Shown here one piece after another: positions 7,839-16,144 of a DNA stretch of 53,706 nucleotides (position 1 is the first letter of the stretch; every line of letters begins with the position of its first letter). The stretch covers positions 1 to 53,706 of the forward strand of contig CANGEV010000018.1 of the NCBI GenBank assembly GCA_947452995.1, given 5' to 3'. The position numbers were made by a program, and so were the translations under genes. The notes beneath the pieces are model-generated. The model was not told the DNA's origin. It did no database searches and saw only the letters and a list, made by a program, of their open reading frames with translations. Source of the DNA: Chitinophagales bacterium. GTDB lineage: Bacteria; Bacteroidota; Bacteroidia; Chitinophagales; CAIODY01.

Positions 7839-8834
7839 ATGCGTTTAGCCATTGTTGGTGCAACGGGTTTGGTGGGTGGCGAGATGATGCGTGTGGTTGC
7901 AGAGCGAAAGTTTTCTTTTGATGAATTGATTTTAGTTGCTTCAGATAAGTCGCAAGGGCGTATGATTGCATTTGAGGGGAAGGAATATCAAGTTCATACG
8001 ATGGCGGAGGCCATTGCGAAGCGCCCGCATATAGCTTTGTTTTCAGCGGGTGGCAAGACATCAAAAATGTATGCGCAGCAGTTTGTGGAGGTGGGTACGG
8101 TGGTGATAGATAATAGCAGTGCATGGCGCATGGATCCGGATAAGAAGTTGATTGTACCGGAGGTAAACGGACATTTGCTAACGGAGTCGGATCGTATTAT
8201 AGCAAATCCTAATTGTTCTACGATACAGCTGGTAGTGGCTTTAGAGCCGTTGCGAAAGCGCTACGGGATTAAACGCGTGGTGGTATCGACCTATCAGGCG
8301 GTGACAGGCACGGGTGTTATAGGTGTTCGTCAGTTGATGGACGAGCGGCAAGGGATTTCGGACGGACCTAAGGCGTATGCGCATCCAATTGATTTAAACG
8401 TAATACCTCACGGAGGCGATTTTTTAGCAGATGGGTCGACGACTGAGGAAGAGAAGTTGCTGAAGGAAAGCAGAAAGATTATGGGCGACGACAGTATTGG
8501 CGTTAGCGCTACCGTTGTGCGTGTGCCAGTGACGGGCGGACATAGTGAGAGTGTGAATGTGGAGTTTTTGTCGGAGTACGATATTACAGAAATAAGACAA
8601 ATTTTAACATCTGCACCAGGAGTGCGACTTTTAGACAATCCGTCACAAAATGAGTATCCTACGCCATTACAAGCATCGGGGAATGATTGGGTATGGGTAG
8701 GCAGGCTACGTCGAGACGAGAGTGTAAAAAGTGCTTTAAATTTGTGGGTAGTTAGTGACAACCTTCGGAAGGGTGCTGCGACCAATGCCGTGCAAATAGC
8801 GGAACTTGTAAGAACTTGGAATTTTATTGGATAG
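7839..8834 (+). CDS. asd: aspartate-semialdehyde dehydrogenase
   Basis: A 331-residue NADPH-dependent enzyme that reduces aspartyl-4-phosphate to aspartate semialdehyde, the branch point to lysine/diaminopimelate, threonine and methionine. The N-terminal Rossmann motif is GATGLVGGEM (residues 7-16). The catalytic cysteine is C126 in IANPNCSTIQ, and the catalytic histidine is about H235 in PVTGGHSESV. Length matches the bacterial family. Start supported by the immediately preceding -7-like element and by the ATG leading straight into the first beta strand. Monocistronic by appearance, with HU following after 76 bp. Confidence 0.95.
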   Translation: MRLAIVGATGLVGGEMMRVVAERKFSFDELILVASDKSQGRMIAFEGKEYQVHTMAEAIAKRPHIALFSAGGKTSKMYAQQFVEVGTVVIDNSSAWRMDPDKKLIVPEVNGHLLTESDRIIANPNCSTIQLVVALEPLRKRYGIKRVVVSTYQAVTGTGVIGVRQLMDERQGISDGPKAYAHPIDLNVIPHGGDFLADGSTTEEEKLLKESRKIMGDDSIGVSATVVRVPVTGGHSESVNVEFLSEYDITEIRQILTSAPGVRLLDNPSQNEYPTPLQASGNDWVWVGRLRRDESVKSALNLWVVSDNLRKGAATNAVQIAELVRTWNFIG

Positions 8835-8910
8835 GGATGTGAATAAGGGAAAATTTACTTATTTTTAGGCCTACGATTGAACACACTAAACCCAAGAAAC
8901 CCTTAATCAA

Positions 8911-9228
8911 ATGAGAAAAGCTGATTTATTTCAGGCAATTTCCGAGAAAACAGGCATTCCTAAAGTGGATGTCTTAGTAACGATGGAAGCCTTCTTCAAA
9001 GAAGTAAAAGACACACTAAAATCCGGAGAGAATATTTATGTACGCGGATTTGGCAGTTTTATTTTAAAGAAGCGTGCTGCTAAGGTAGGACGTAATATTA
9101 AAAAGAATACTACTGTTAATATTCCTGAACATCATATTCCTTCTTTTAAACCTGGTAAAGAGTTTATGCAAGAGGTGAAAAAGATTAAATTTGCCCCTGG
9201 AAAAATTAAGAAAGAAATTGAAGATTAA
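8911..9228 (+). CDS. HU-family DNA-binding protein
   Basis: A 105-residue nucleoid-associated protein of the HU/IHF family. The N-terminal helices (MRKADLFQAISEKTGIP, then VLVTMEAFFKEV) are followed by the beta-arm region with the family signature VRGFGSFILKKRAAKVGRNI and NIPEHHIPSFKPGKEF. It is ~15 residues longer than HU because of a lysine-rich tail. In Bacteroidota this HU type sits next to a TPR protein and RNase G, as here. Its 3' end overlaps the next gene's probable TTG start by 11 bp. Confidence 0.93.
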   Translation: MRKADLFQAISEKTGIPKVDVLVTMEAFFKEVKDTLKSGENIYVRGFGSFILKKRAAKVGRNIKKNTTVNIPEHHIPSFKPGKEFMQEVKKIKFAPGKIKKEIED

Positions 9229-10048
9229 ACCATTTTTACTTTTAGCAGGATCTTTTGTCCTTGTTATCGTATTATATTTTTATTTAGACACTCAGGCTCC
9301 AAAGACTTCTATCCCAGCCATGGCGAAACGGAGTGGGAGCCTGATTGATTTAGACGCCTTATCAAAAAGTGCACGCACAGAAATTGATGCTCGATGGATT
9401 CCATCACTAGATCGTCTGGATGCTGAATTAAAAGCGGGAAAGCGTGATGAAGTGAGTATTTATAAGGATTTAGCCTCTGTTTGGGATAGTGCAGGTGCGT
9501 CTATTCTCTCTGCAGAATATTATAATCGTATTGCACAAAAAACACAACGTGAGTCCGACTATCGTCAGGCAGCGGATCGTTTGATTGATGTGATGCATCG
9601 TGCAGCGGATAGTACCATGGCAAAGGCTTTATTCGAAGATGCTTATGCTAGTGCTCGTCAGGCCTATGAGCTTGATTCTACGTCACTTGACAACCAAACT
9701 AATCTGGGCGCTTGCGTGATGGAACAGGGAACAGAAGTTATGACAGGGGTAAAATTATTACTCGGAGTTGTAAAAAAAGACCCGAATCATTTGAAAGCTA
9801 ACTTTATTTTAGCTAAATTTGCCGTCCTTTCGGGGCAATATGAAAAAGCAAAGGTTCGCTTAGAACATTTGTTAAGCTTGGATAAACACAATATTAACGT
9901 GTATTTACTCTTAGCAGAAACATATAACCGGATGGGGGAACGTTCGAAAGCTGTAGCTACGCTACGTACTTGTGTCTTAGTAATTAAAGACGAAAAAGGC
10001 AAGAAAGAAATACAGCAGTATATCGAACAACTGGAAAAAGGAAACTAA
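9218..10048 (+). CDS. membrane-anchored TPR-repeat protein
   Basis: About 276 residues from a TTG at 9218 (MKIKPFLLLAG...). An N-terminal anchor (PFLLLAGSFVLVIVLYFYL) precedes a helical domain with tetratricopeptide-like pairs: SIYKDLASVWDSAGASILSAEYYNRI, ARQAYELDSTSLDNQTNLG, VVKKDPNHLKANFILAKFAVLSGQYEKA and LSLDKHNINVYLLLAETYNRMGERSKA. The first in-frame ATG lies after the membrane segment, so a non-ATG start is needed to keep the anchor. The alternatives are TTG at 9218 or 9191, both overlapping the HU gene. TPR proteins scaffold protein complexes; no partner can be named. The tight HU overlap implies co-translation. Confidence 0.75.
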   Translation: MKIKPFLLLAGSFVLVIVLYFYLDTQAPKTSIPAMAKRSGSLIDLDALSKSARTEIDARWIPSLDRLDAELKAGKRDEVSIYKDLASVWDSAGASILSAEYYNRIAQKTQRESDYRQAADRLIDVMHRAADSTMAKALFEDAYASARQAYELDSTSLDNQTNLGACVMEQGTEVMTGVKLLLGVVKKDPNHLKANFILAKFAVLSGQYEKAKVRLEHLLSLDKHNINVYLLLAETYNRMGERSKAVATLRTCVLVIKDEKGKKEIQQYIEQLEKGN

Positions 10049-10079
10049 AAGCTATTCTAAACATATTTAACGAACGACT

Positions 10080-10169
10080 ATGCCTTGCGGAAAAAAAAGA
10101 AAGCGTCATAAAATTGCAACTCACAAACGTAAAAAACGTTTGCGTAAGAATCGCCATAAGAAGAAGTAA
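10080..10169 (+). CDS. very short basic protein of the AURKAIP1/COX24 (bS22-like) type
   Basis: A 29-codon reading frame starting MPCGKKRKRHK and ending RKNRHKKK, with about two thirds Lys/Arg/His. Its KRKKRLRKNRHKKK tail matches the pattern of the COX24/AURKAIP1 C-terminal domain, which is found in mitochondrial ribosome proteins and in the small bacterial ribosomal protein bS22. A similar short peptide is regularly annotated between the HU/TPR genes and RNase G in Bacteroidota. Very small, but the composition, start and position argue strongly that it is translated. Inferred role: ribosome association. Confidence 0.8.
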   Translation: MPCGKKRKRHKIATHKRKKRLRKNRHKKK

Positions 10170-10220
10170 TAGGCTCTAGCCTTTTACTCGCTTCTAGCGT
10201 GCAAGATTTTTTGACAATAT

Positions 10221-10267
10221 CCTTCACTACAATCTCAGCCGAACGGCGAAGGTGTGTTTAGTGAAGG
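10221..10267 (+). promoter_or_regulatory. long stem in the RNase G leader
   Basis: In the 162-bp gap between the small basic protein and RNase G, CCTTCACTA (10221-10229) pairs perfectly with TAGTGAAGG (10259-10267). The 29-nt loop itself contains GCCGAACGGC. GGTTTTGTTG follows. It could be a weak terminator for the upstream operon or a 5'-leader structure for the RNase gene. Confidence 0.4.
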
Positions 10268-10331
10268 GTTTTGTTGCATATAAGCGTCAGCTTCGTTATC
10301 TATGTTCATGTAGCGTAAAACGCATATTCAC

Positions 10332-11885
10332 TTGAACAAGGAGCTAATTATTAATTCGAATGCCGAGGGTGTTGACATTGCTCTATTGGAAGAGAAACGC
10401 TTAGTCGAACTCCATAAGGAACGCACAGGCAATCAATTCAATGTCGGAGATATTTATTTAGGTCGCGTCGCTCGTTTGATGACCGGCCTGAACGCCGCTT
10501 TCGTGAACGTAGGTTACGAAAAGGAGGCCTTTTTGCATTATACAGATCTCGGACCGAACCTTCGATCCCTTTTAAAATTTACCGACAATGCCATCAAAGG
10601 GCAACAAGGTAAACTTTTACAAGGATTCGAAATCGAGACAGAAATCATCAAAACAGGTAAAATCAACCAAGTACTAAAATCGCGTATGCCGATTCTAGTA
10701 CAGATTTTAAAAGAACCTATCGGCACAAAAGGTCCACGCCTGAATGCTGAAATCTCCCTACCCGGCCGTTATTTGATCCTCAACCCATTTACCAACTTCA
10801 TCACGATTTCAAAAAAAATCGTAGATAAAGAAGAACGGATGCGCCTTACAAAAATAATGGAGAGCATTCGTCCGGATAACTTTGGCGTCATCCTGCGTAC
10901 CGCAGCCGCAGGCAAACAAACAGGGGAATTACATCAAGATCTTCTTCAACTTTCTCAGAAGTGGGAAGATATGAAAGATGCCCTGAATAACGCTACTCCA
11001 CCATTAAAGGTGATGAGTGAGCTGGATAAAACATCTTCTATCTTACGTGATTTGTTGAATGATAATTTCAGTAAAATTATCGTCAACGATAAAAATATGT
11101 CAGCCGATCTGAAAGCCTATATCGGCAAGATTGCGCCTGGCAAAGAAAGTATCGTCCATTTTTATAGTGGACAGACGAATATCTTCGATGCCTATGGCGT
11201 GACGATGCAGATTAAAGCAAGCTTCGGAAAGCAAGTTCCTATGGGCTCGGGTGGTTCTTTGATCATCGAAAAAACAGAAGCCTTACACGTAATCGACGTG
11301 AATAGCGGCAATAATGTCGGAAGTGCGAATAAAGAGCATGAAGAAAACGTACTGAAAGTAAATCTAGAAGCTGCTAAGGAGGTAGCTCGTCAGTTACGTC
11401 TTCGTGATATGGGCGGGATTATCATCATCGATTTTATCGACTTGAAAGACCCTAAGAATCGCTTATTATTATTCAACACCATGCGTGATGAGATGAAGAG
11501 CGATCGTGCAAAACATACCATTCTTCCTGTGAGCAAATTTGGTGTGATGCAAATCACGCGTCAGCGCGTGCGCCCTGAAGTTCAAATAACCACTACCGAG
11601 GCTTGTCCGACCTGTAATGGTTCAGGAAAAATAGGTGCCTCTGTCTTGTTGGTAGATGAAATCGAAAAAGCGATGCATCATCTTTTTGTCAATAATAACC
11701 AATCAGCCCTTAAATTAGTGGTACATCCATTTGTAGAGAAGTATTTGAAAGCTGGATTGTGGAGTTCTCGCATGAAATGGATGGTGAAATATAAGCGTCC
11801 GATTCAAATAATGGCTGATGCGAATTATGCGTTGACACAATACAAGTTTTATGATAAGGTAGGTGATGAGATTGATTTAAAATAA
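10332..11885 (+). CDS. rng: Rne/Rng family endoribonuclease (RNase G-type)
   Basis: A 517-residue endoribonuclease with an S1 domain near the N-terminus (GDIYLGRVARLMTGLNAAFVNVG...AFLHYTDL). The catalytic DNase I-like domain carries the metal-binding aspartates in HVIDVNSGN (about D322) and IIIDFIDLKDPKNR (about residues 367-370). The CPTCNGSGK motif near residue 428 matches the Zn-link that dimerises RNase E/G. There is no long C-terminal degradosome scaffold, so it is RNase G-like in size. It starts at TTG (10332), giving MNKELIIN, the N-terminus I expect for Bacteroidota homologues. Probable roles: 5' maturation of rRNA and mRNA decay. Confidence 0.93.
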   Translation: MNKELIINSNAEGVDIALLEEKRLVELHKERTGNQFNVGDIYLGRVARLMTGLNAAFVNVGYEKEAFLHYTDLGPNLRSLLKFTDNAIKGQQGKLLQGFEIETEIIKTGKINQVLKSRMPILVQILKEPIGTKGPRLNAEISLPGRYLILNPFTNFITISKKIVDKEERMRLTKIMESIRPDNFGVILRTAAAGKQTGELHQDLLQLSQKWEDMKDALNNATPPLKVMSELDKTSSILRDLLNDNFSKIIVNDKNMSADLKAYIGKIAPGKESIVHFYSGQTNIFDAYGVTMQIKASFGKQVPMGSGGSLIIEKTEALHVIDVNSGNNVGSANKEHEENVLKVNLEAAKEVARQLRLRDMGGIIIIDFIDLKDPKNRLLLFNTMRDEMKSDRAKHTILPVSKFGVMQITRQRVRPEVQITTTEACPTCNGSGKIGASVLLVDEIEKAMHHLFVNNNQSALKLVVHPFVEKYLKAGLWSSRMKWMVKYKRPIQIMADANYALTQYKFYDKVGDEIDLK

Positions 11886-11903
11886 TCCTCAAACCCTTTT
11901 AAA

Positions 11904-12560
11904 ATGGGTAAGCTACTCCGGTATTTATTGTTTTCACTATTCTTGCTAACTAGCTTCAGTCTGGCTCCGAAATTACGTTTGGGCCTGTTGAAATATAATG
12001 GCGGCGGAGATTGGTATGCTAATCCAACTTCATTACCCAACCTCGCTAAATTTTGTAATCAGGAATTGGGGACCAACCTCGATGTAGAGAATGGTGTGGT
12101 AGAAGCGGGTAGTCCGGAAATTTTTCAATATGCGTTTATCCATTCAACAGGGCATGGCAACATGACGATGAATGAGCAAGAGGCTGCTAATGTGCGCGCC
12201 TATTTATTAGCAGGCGGTTTTTGGCATATCGATGATAATTATGGTATGGACCCTTATGTTCGTCCGACCTTAAAGAAAATATTTCCCGAAGCCGAATTAG
12301 TCGAATTACCCTTTGATCATCCGATTTATCATCAGCATTACCAATTTAATAAGGGCTTGCCAAAAGTTCACGAACATGATGGAAAGCCACCGCGCGGTTA
12401 TGGCTTAATAATAAAAGGTCGTGTTCTTGTATTTTATTCGTTCGAGTGTGATCTTGGGGATGGTTGGGAAGATTATGCTGTACATAAAGATCCGGCAGAG
12501 AAGCATATTCAAGCCTTACAAATGGGCGCCAATATTCTACAATATGCATTTACACATTAA
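11904..12560 (+). CDS. DUF4159 family protein
   Basis: A 218-residue protein with an N-terminal signal/anchor (LLRYLLFSLFLLTSFSLA) and a domain matching DUF4159: LRLGLLKYNGGGDWYANPTS, then AFIHSTGHGNMTM, LLAGGFWHIDDNYG and a C-terminal YSFECDLGDGWED. The fold is thought to be glutamine-amidotransferase/flavodoxin-like but no function is established. In other Bacteroidota DUF4159 occurs near MoxR/DUF58 genes; here no such partners are present. It begins 18 bp after the RNase G stop and is probably co-transcribed. Confidence 0.82.
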   Translation: MGKLLRYLLFSLFLLTSFSLAPKLRLGLLKYNGGGDWYANPTSLPNLAKFCNQELGTNLDVENGVVEAGSPEIFQYAFIHSTGHGNMTMNEQEAANVRAYLLAGGFWHIDDNYGMDPYVRPTLKKIFPEAELVELPFDHPIYHQHYQFNKGLPKVHEHDGKPPRGYGLIIKGRVLVFYSFECDLGDGWEDYAVHKDPAEKHIQALQMGANILQYAFTH

Positions 12561-12574
12561 GCGTACACAGTGGT

Positions 12575-13192
12575 TTATACAAACCAGTTAGCCACCATCA
12601 TTCCCACGAATCCTACCATATAACCGGCATAGACTTCTTCTGTGACATGGGCTTTTAAGTATAAGCGACAGCTTCCTACTAATCCGCAGGCGAGCAAAAC
12701 GATGATAAGAATAGCATTAAACGGCTGCAATGCGAAGCTATAAGCAGCGATAGCAACGGCTGCAAGACATGCTGCACCTAACGCGTGAATGCTTATTTTT
12801 AAAAAAGTATTAACGATAAAGGCGAATGAAATAGCGAGGCAAGAGCCTAGCATCATCCAGTTCATTATTGGTGGTAGGTATTGTTTACGAACCACTAGAT
12901 AGGCCCAAATATAAAAGATAAGAATAGCGATATACGGCATGAAACGTTGCTTCTGACTCGTGAGATAATAATCGTCTACGAAGTTGAGCTTCTTCATTAA
13001 GAATAAAGTAAAAACAGGAAAGAAGAAAGTCAGGATAAATACCAAAGGGATGATTCCTAAACCACCTCCTTTAATGTGCGCAAAAGCGTAAGGATTGGCT
13101 AACAACAACACTATAGCCGCATAGGTGGGCAATAATAATGGATGAAAAATATAAGCGATAGATTGAAAAAAATACTTCAACACTTTATTCAT
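12575..13192 (-). CDS. PAP2-like integral membrane protein
   Basis: A 205-residue protein with about six hydrophobic segments (SIAYIFHPLLLPTYAAIVLLL, GIIPLVFILTFFFPVFTLF, and others). Three places resemble the type 2 phosphatidic acid phosphatase motifs in degenerate form: QKQRFMP for KxxxxxxRP, SIHALG for the PSGH element, and SCRLYLKAHVTEEVYAG for SRxxxxxHxxxD with Glu in place of the final Asp. It may therefore be a diverged lipid phosphatase or a non-catalytic relative. Its start lies 2 bp after the rpoN stop, so the two form an operon. Confidence 0.6.
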   Translation of the reverse strand: MNKVLKYFFQSIAYIFHPLLLPTYAAIVLLLANPYAFAHIKGGGLGIIPLVFILTFFFPVFTLFLMKKLNFVDDYYLTSQKQRFMPYIAILIFYIWAYLVVRKQYLPPIMNWMMLGSCLAISFAFIVNTFLKISIHALGAACLAAVAIAAYSFALQPFNAILIIVLLACGLVGSCRLYLKAHVTEEVYAGYMVGFVGMMVANWFV

Positions 13193-13194
13193 AA

Positions 13195-14688
13195 TTATAA
13201 TTCTTTACGTAAGCGAGCAACAGGAATATTTAATTGTTCACGATATTTGGCGACCGTGCGGCGTGCGATATTATAGCCTTTTTGATTGAGTTCTTGCATT
13301 AAAAACTCGTCACTTAAAGGTTTTTTCTTGCTTTCAGCATCGATTAAATCTTGCAATATTTTTTTCACTTCTTTCGTAGAAACCTCTTCGCCTGATTCAG
13401 TGCTAAGCGATTCGCTAAAAAAGCTTTTTAAAGAGAGCGTACCAAATTCTGTCTGTACAAATTTACTATTGGCAACGCGTGAAACGGTTGAAATATCAAG
13501 CCCCGTTTTTTCGGCGATATCTTTTAATATCATCGGTTTTAACATGGTCTCATCTCCAGTTTGGAAGTAAGCCAATTGTTTATCTAGGATGCTCCGCATC
13601 ACCAGCAAGAGTGTATGCTGACGTTGTTTGATGGCATCAATAAACCATTTAGCAGAATCGAGTTTTTGCTTTATAAATATCAAGGCTTCCTTTTGCTGTT
13701 TATCTTGCTTTGCGCCTTTTTGATATTCTTTAAGCATATCCTTAAAGCTATTTGAGATGCGTAATTCCGGTGCATTACGTGCATTCAAGGTAAGCGTTAA
13801 GTCGCCTTCATTATTGATGATAATAAAGTCTGGAATGACATATTGCTCTTGGCGACCGCTTCCAATAAAGGCACTACCAGGCTTAGGATTTAGGCGAATA
13901 AGAATGTCTATAGCAAGCTTCATCACCTCTTCACTGATTTCAAGGCTACGCGCAATTTTTTCGTAATGTTTCTTTTTAAACTCTTCGAAATGATTTGTGA
14001 TTATTTCAATCGCAAGTCGGATAAGTGGTGTATGTATATCGCGACGGTTCAATTGTAATAAAAGACATTCTTGTAGGTTGCGTGCGGCAACACCAGGCGG
14101 GTCGAAGCTTTGAATGGCATGTAGGATGCTTTCCACCGTTGGAATATCTGTGAGGATATTCATCGAAAAGGCAAGGTCGTCGACCATCGCATCCAACGGG
14201 CGGGTCATATAGCCATCATCATCTACGCTACCAATGATTTGTTGAGCGATTTGATAATGTTCGTCGCTGAAATCAGAGAGGCCTAATTGTTCTTCTAGGT
14301 ATTCTTGAAAGGAGAAGTTTGAGTCGGCAGTAGGGATACTTTTTTTATCCTCTATCTCATCATTCGGATCGTAGTTATCTGCGTTTAGTTTATAGTCGGG
14401 GGTGTCGAGATCGTCAGGACTTAAATACTCATCGATATTGGTGAGTTCATCGTCATTCAGACTAGTATCATCGGAGTCGTTATTCGACTGTTCTTCTTCA
14501 AGGTCTTTGAGGATATTATTTTCATCTTCGTCGGTAGCGGCGCCATCCTCTAGTGCGGGGTTTAGTTCTAGCTCTTCTTTGATTCGTTCTTCTAATTGCG
14601 CAGTAGGCACCTGAAACAGTTTCATTAGTTGAATCTGTTGTGGCGACAGTTTTTGCTGTAGTTTGAGAGCTATCGACTGTTTTAACAT
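13195..14688 (-). CDS. rpoN: RNA polymerase sigma-54 factor
   Basis: A 497-residue alternative sigma factor that needs AAA+ enhancer-binding activators. Region I at the N-terminus is glutamine/leucine-rich (LKLQQKLSPQQIQLMKLFQVP). An acidic region II follows (EDENNILKDLEEEQSNNDSDD..., ~residues 50-120). Region III includes the core-binding domain (SFDPPGVAARNLQECLLLQL) and the HTH (TGLDISTVSRVANSKFVQ). The RpoN box ARRTVAKYREQL lies near the C-terminus. All parts are present and of normal length. First gene of a two-gene operon with the PAP2-like membrane protein. No obvious -24/-12 promoter was noticed in this window. Confidence 0.95.
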   Translation of the reverse strand: MLKQSIALKLQQKLSPQQIQLMKLFQVPTAQLEERIKEELELNPALEDGAATDEDENNILKDLEEEQSNNDSDDTSLNDDELTNIDEYLSPDDLDTPDYKLNADNYDPNDEIEDKKSIPTADSNFSFQEYLEEQLGLSDFSDEHYQIAQQIIGSVDDDGYMTRPLDAMVDDLAFSMNILTDIPTVESILHAIQSFDPPGVAARNLQECLLLQLNRRDIHTPLIRLAIEIITNHFEEFKKKHYEKIARSLEISEEVMKLAIDILIRLNPKPGSAFIGSGRQEQYVIPDFIIINNEGDLTLTLNARNAPELRISNSFKDMLKEYQKGAKQDKQQKEALIFIKQKLDSAKWFIDAIKQRQHTLLLVMRSILDKQLAYFQTGDETMLKPMILKDIAEKTGLDISTVSRVANSKFVQTEFGTLSLKSFFSESLSTESGEEVSTKEVKKILQDLIDAESKKKPLSDEFLMQELNQKGYNIARRTVAKYREQLNIPVARLRKEL

Positions 14689-14780
14689 AGGACAATGTAG
14701 GGTATAAAGTTAATAAAATGAGCGTTGAGATTTAAGAATAGGCGAGAAGAGTTGAGTATTTTTGGGCAATAATTTTTTCT

Positions 14781-16067
14781 ATGAAGATTTTACTATTGGG
14801 ATCCGGCGGTCGAGAGCACGCTTTTGCCCAACATTTGTCGAAGAGTCCGAATTGTGAACGCTTGTATATTGCTCCGGGCAATGGAGGTACAGGAGTCTGT
14901 GGTGAGAATGTGGCATTGGGGGTGGAGGATTTTCCTGCGATAGCGAGCTTTTGTTTAGCGCAAGGAATAGACATGGTAGTACCGGCTTCGGAAGCGCCTT
15001 TGGTTGCGGGTATTTATGATTATTTTTTAGCGGATGAGCGTTTATCTTCGATAGCAGTAATCGGCCCGTCGAAGGCTGCGGCGCAGTTGGAGGGTAGTAA
15101 GGCTTTTGCGAAGGCGTTTATGGAGCGTAATGCTATACCGACAGCGGGATATAGAGAGTTTACAGTTGCGGAGTTAGCAGAAGGAAAGCGTTATCTGGAA
15201 GGGCAACAGTTGCCGATAGTATTAAAGGCCGATGGTTTGGCGGCAGGTAAGGGTGTGGTGATCTGTGCGAGTGTGGAAGAGGCGAAGCAAGAGATGGAAG
15301 AGATGTTAGCTTCTGCGAAGTTTGGTGCTGCCGGAAGTAAAGTGGTGGTAGAGGATTTTTTGAAGGGGATTGAGTGTAGTGTTTTTGTGTTGACAGATGG
15401 TGAGAATTATCGACTGTTGCCAACGGCGAAGGACTATAAGCGAATTGGAGAGGGAGATACCGGGTTGAATACTGGCGGGATGGGCGCGGTATCGCCGGTG
15501 CCGTTCGCGGATGAAAAATTCATGGAGATAGTGAATCGAACAATAATAAAACCAACGATAGAAGGCTTGCGTAAGGAAGGCTTGGTATATAAGGGCTTTA
15601 TTTATTTCGGTTTGATGAAAGTGGGCGATACGCCTTATGTGATAGAATACAACTGTCGAATGGGTGATCCGGAGACGGAGGCGGTTTTGCCAAGGATTAC
15701 GAGTGATTTGGTGACGGAGTTTGAAAAGGTGGCAGCAGGGAGCTTGGAAACGAAGCCCTTAGAGGTTTGTGCGGAAGGGGCGGTGACTATTGTTTTGGCA
15801 AGTAAAGGTTATCCGGAGCATTTTGAAAAGGAAAAGCTAATAAGCGTAGGATCAATACCTGCAGGGGGCTTTGTGTTTCATGCGGGGACGAAATTGAGTG
15901 ATGGTAACTTATTGAGTAGTGGCGGAAGGGTAATGATGGTAACTAGCTTGGATAAAGACTTGCGGGAGGCTTTGCGTAAAAGTAATGCTTTGGCACAAGT
16001 CGTTGATTTTGAAAATAAATATTACCGGAGGGATATAGGGGTGGATTTGGGTATAGGCGAAGGATAA
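14781..16067 (+). CDS. purD: phosphoribosylamine--glycine ligase (GARS)
   Basis: A 428-residue ATP-grasp enzyme of de novo purine synthesis that joins phosphoribosylamine and glycine. The N-terminal signature is LLLGSGGREHAFA. ATP-grasp elements are visible as PIVLKADGLAAGKGVV, VVEDFLKGIECSVFVLTDG, the GDTGLNTGGMGAVSP loop and EYNCRMGDPETEAVLP, the family's conserved RxGDPE metal-binding motif. Length is typical and no fusion to PurM/PurN is present. A -7-like TATTTTTG lies at 14757-14764 just before the ATG. Divergent from rpoN. Confidence 0.96.
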   Translation: MKILLLGSGGREHAFAQHLSKSPNCERLYIAPGNGGTGVCGENVALGVEDFPAIASFCLAQGIDMVVPASEAPLVAGIYDYFLADERLSSIAVIGPSKAAAQLEGSKAFAKAFMERNAIPTAGYREFTVAELAEGKRYLEGQQLPIVLKADGLAAGKGVVICASVEEAKQEMEEMLASAKFGAAGSKVVVEDFLKGIECSVFVLTDGENYRLLPTAKDYKRIGEGDTGLNTGGMGAVSPVPFADEKFMEIVNRTIIKPTIEGLRKEGLVYKGFIYFGLMKVGDTPYVIEYNCRMGDPETEAVLPRITSDLVTEFEKVAAGSLETKPLEVCAEGAVTIVLASKGYPEHFEKEKLISVGSIPAGGFVFHAGTKLSDGNLLSSGGRVMMVTSLDKDLREALRKSNALAQVVDFENKYYRRDIGVDLGIGEG

Positions 16068-16069
16068 TA

Positions 16070-16101
16070 TTTGCAAGAAGGATTAAAAAAGCTTAAATTT
16101 A
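16070..16101 (+). promoter_or_regulatory. promoter of the giant PKD protein
   Basis: TTTG (16070-16073), a 20-bp spacer and TAAATTTA (16094-16101) match the Bacteroidota TTTG-N19/20-TAnnTTTG promoter with one mismatch. Transcription would begin near 16108, excluding an upstream GTG at 16106 as start and favouring the ATG at 16145. Confidence 0.5.
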
Positions 16102-16144
16102 GGACGTGTTCTGTCAGTTCGATAGGACTAAGTTATTTATTACT

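Noticed and set aside
16106-16144. GTG start 39 nt upstream for the giant PKD protein
   Set aside because: It coincides with the predicted transcription start and would add 13 residues before a normal signal peptide.
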